Positions 55,481 through 57,288 of a DNA stretch of 57,288 nt are shown in pieces. The notes below the pieces were generated by a model. That model worked only from the letters and a program-made list of their open reading frames with translations. It was not told the origin of the DNA and did no database searches. Source of the DNA: Larix sibirica (lineage: Eukaryota > Streptophyta > Pinopsida > Pinales > Pinaceae); contig NWUY0304075090.1 of assembly GCA_004151065.3 (NCBI GenBank), positions 1 through 57,288 of the forward strand, written 5' to 3'. Made by a program: the position numbers and the translations under genes. The stretch's first letter is position 1. Each line of letters begins with the position of its first letter.

Positions 55481-56240
55481 AAGCTGCCCACGTTTTTCAA
55501 ATATAGACTCCATCACGCAATCAGAGTGGTGGATCTGGGTCTCTTAATGGATTTGGGGCTGGGATGGGATCTGCACCCCGGACCGGAACTAGGCTAAGGA
55601 AAACCAGGTCTCGATCTCGAACTTGAAATTAGAAATATGGCTTCAAATATATAATTATATATGTAATTATGCTTGCCTTATGAGACTTGCCTTATGACTT
55701 GCCTAATTCGCCCCCCTCACCCTCGTACCTCAGGTGAGCCCTGTCCTTGTCAAAGTGGTAATTGAAATACTTAAAGGTGGCCTTAGAGTTGAGTCACGAC
55801 TTCGTCCTTCGTACCTCCTCCTTCCCCGATGCGGGAAAGCAAAATGGTATTTTCACGAGTGAGAAGGTGGCCTATCAAGGGCAATACCTATCGGACCTAG
55901 TCGAGTGGATAATTTGCTAGTTGAAAGGTGGCGTATCAAGATGATAGATAGTGCGAACGTGGCCGCAAGGTTATAAATTATACGCGCCTTGGACCTGGTA
56001 AATTTCAATACTTAAATGTGGCCCCTGGTTATGATAGTTCTAAGCTTACCCCCACCCCAACATTAAAACACACCCAACTCCTGGGTTACTCGGATCACAT
56101 CGTGTCAAGTCAAAGTAAAAAAGTAAGGTCAAGAAGAAGTAAACAAGGTAAAGGCCGATAAGTTGCGAGTCACCCGGTATACCCCCTGTTGATGATAAGG
56201 ATAAAATAAAAAGATATAAAGAAAAAGTTTCCATACAAGA
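55481..56240. other. CpG-normal spacer with AAAGGTGGCC(T) repeats
   Basis: (A)AGGTGGC(C/G)TATCAAG occurs at about 55865-55880 and 55926-55943, and AATACTTAAA(G/T)GTGGCC at about 55766 and 56008. They are related on the opposite strand to the repeats at 40.92-41.1 kb. A GCGTAATTACAT-like 12-mer lies at 55661-55672 (reverse, one change). Confidence 0.6.
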
Positions 56241-56299
56241 ATAATGAATTTGGAATAATTAATGAAAGGGACATTATGTCTTGAAGACATCGCTAAATA

Positions 56300-57250
56300 A
56301 TTATAGGCTAAGGCTATTTGATCGATTGGAACAATCTTTCCTCATGAGGAAATAAAATGAAACATAAAAGTGATGATACAACAACCTTGATGGCATAGAC
56401 CCGACTGTGTCCCACTATAATATTATAATAAAGATTCACAAAAATGAATTCTACTTCTACTGTGACCTTATTTCTTCCTGGTTGGACCAAAAAGGAGGGA
56501 ATGATTCCGTGAGGTTTGAGCAACCTACCATTGAATGTAGCCAACATGTTTGATGAAGGAATGATTTCATGTAACCTAAGAAGCTCCCAACATTTCTTGG
56601 ACATAACGCATGTTGTAGTGCCTTCATCCATGACTCTCCTAAATATATTTAAGCCTTAATATGACACTTTTATTTGAATAGCCACATAGAGAAGGAGTCT
56701 AGGCTTAACATCCAATGTATCAAATGTAATGCACTAGGTGCTAGAGGAATCACTTACTCTGAGAGTGTACATTAGCGCACTCCTCTGAGCTAGGAAGCTC
56801 TGAAGAACCTCTAAAGTAGACATAACACATGGCATATAAGCCAAATATTAAACTACAAAGTAGTTGTTACTAGCTCTAGCATTAGGGTTATACAGTGTCT
56901 TCTTTCAAATGCCTTTCAGCACATGAGGGGCTGATGGAGTCATAGGTTTCTCAATATGAAGAGGATTTGGCAATTCATTAGATTCCTTGTACTTGAAATA
57001 ATCATAATTGCAAGCACTAGATTCAAGATTCACTTTTGTATAAAACATCAAAATGTTCAATGGAATGGTGCCCCTTTGCAAAGACACCGAAGTTGAGGAA
57101 CCAAAAACCACTTGCTGGGCTTGAGGAAAAGGATTGTTCAAAATCTTAGTGGTTTGAGTAGAATACTTAATTGAAAGAAATTTTGTTATTAGTAAATGGA
57201 TAATTATGTATCTATTAATTGGTCGTTTATTAGTGAAATGGATAATTATA
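56300..57250 (-). pseudogene. Ty3/gypsy fragment: linker and aspartic protease region
   Basis: Read leftward. 57141-56905 is an open linker (NNPFPQAQQVVFGSS, DYFKYKESNELPNP). The frame then continues with a few stops through 56900-56640 (AQRSALMYTLRVSDSS, PRLLLYVAIQIKVSY). The protease-like part, 56631-56314, has the catalytic D-[ST]-G-[AST] motif in the form DEGTTTCVM, with Glu at the second position. Next come the flap-type region PHGIIPSFLVQPGRNKVTVE and the block YYNIIVGHSRVYAIKVVVSS. Because Asp is kept but its neighbour is changed, activity is unlikely. The fragment reaches near the window edge; RT would lie to the left on this strand but spacer is found instead. It probably belongs to the same class as the gag at 42.7-44.3 kb. 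Confidence 0.8.
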
Positions 57251-57288
57251 TATATCTTAAAATGAGGTGCGCAGCAATAAGGAAGACC

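Overview
The window looks like non-genic spacer from a very large seed-plant organelle genome, most likely a gymnosperm (conifer-type) mitochondrial genome. I see no intact standard mitochondrial, plastid or nuclear gene. The compartment call rests on four things: a 5' half of a mitochondrial-type initiator tRNA gene (26738-26773), long CpG-normal spacer crowded with short direct, tandem and dispersed repeats, a short AAGG-ended element scattered in both orientations, and patches of decayed nuclear-type transposons. A nuclear scaffold carrying mitochondrial DNA is the alternative and cannot be excluded from one window.

The sequence is a mosaic of two textures. CpG-normal spacer fills about 4.98-12.9, 13.35-14.0, 25.5-32.4, 36.5-42.6, 46.9-48.9, 51.7-52.9 and 55.5-56.2 kb. 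CpG-depleted islands fill about 14.0-25.5, 32.5-36.5, 42.7-46.9, 49-51, 53-55.3 and 56.2-57.3 kb. The islands hold the recognisable retroelement fossils, as expected if they decayed under cytosine methylation in the nucleus before transfer.

Left part (1-19.2 kb): a coiled-coil coding fossil (1.1-3.6 kb) followed by an LTR-end fragment; a reverse-strand LINE (4.09-4.97 kb); repeat-rich spacer; a possible RT-type zinc-finger fossil (8.1-8.7 kb); a Ty3/gypsy integrase piece (12.9-13.35 kb); a second coiled-coil fossil followed by an LTR (14.3-17.0 kb); and a probable CACTA-type transposon relic on the reverse strand (17.9-18.8 kb).

Central island (19.2-25.5 kb): a 717-bp LTR with TGTTGG/CCAACA ends, a tRNA-Asp-type primer-binding site and a long gag fossil that keeps one reading frame for 1.5 kb despite 22 stop codons, then the gag and RT-RNase H of a second gypsy element. 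Middle part (25.5-42.6 kb): repeat-rich spacer with Pro/Val/Asp-coding-like low-complexity tracts, an open 126-codon reverse frame (30.70-31.08 kb), a 4-kb AGCT-enriched tract, a forward LINE (38.1-38.5 kb), a 4 x 20-bp tandem array and a short gag piece (41.2 kb). Right part (42.6-57.3 kb): a reverse gypsy gag, a second member of the 19-kb LTR family with gag (50.4-51.7 kb), a three-copy hairpin repeat (51.8 kb), a reverse RT-RNase H-integrase fossil (53.0-55.25 kb) and a reverse protease fragment at the edge.

Nothing here forms a working operon or pathway. The interest lies in the mobile short element, the hairpin repeat, the mutation spectrum of the fossils and the nuclear/mitochondrial patchwork.
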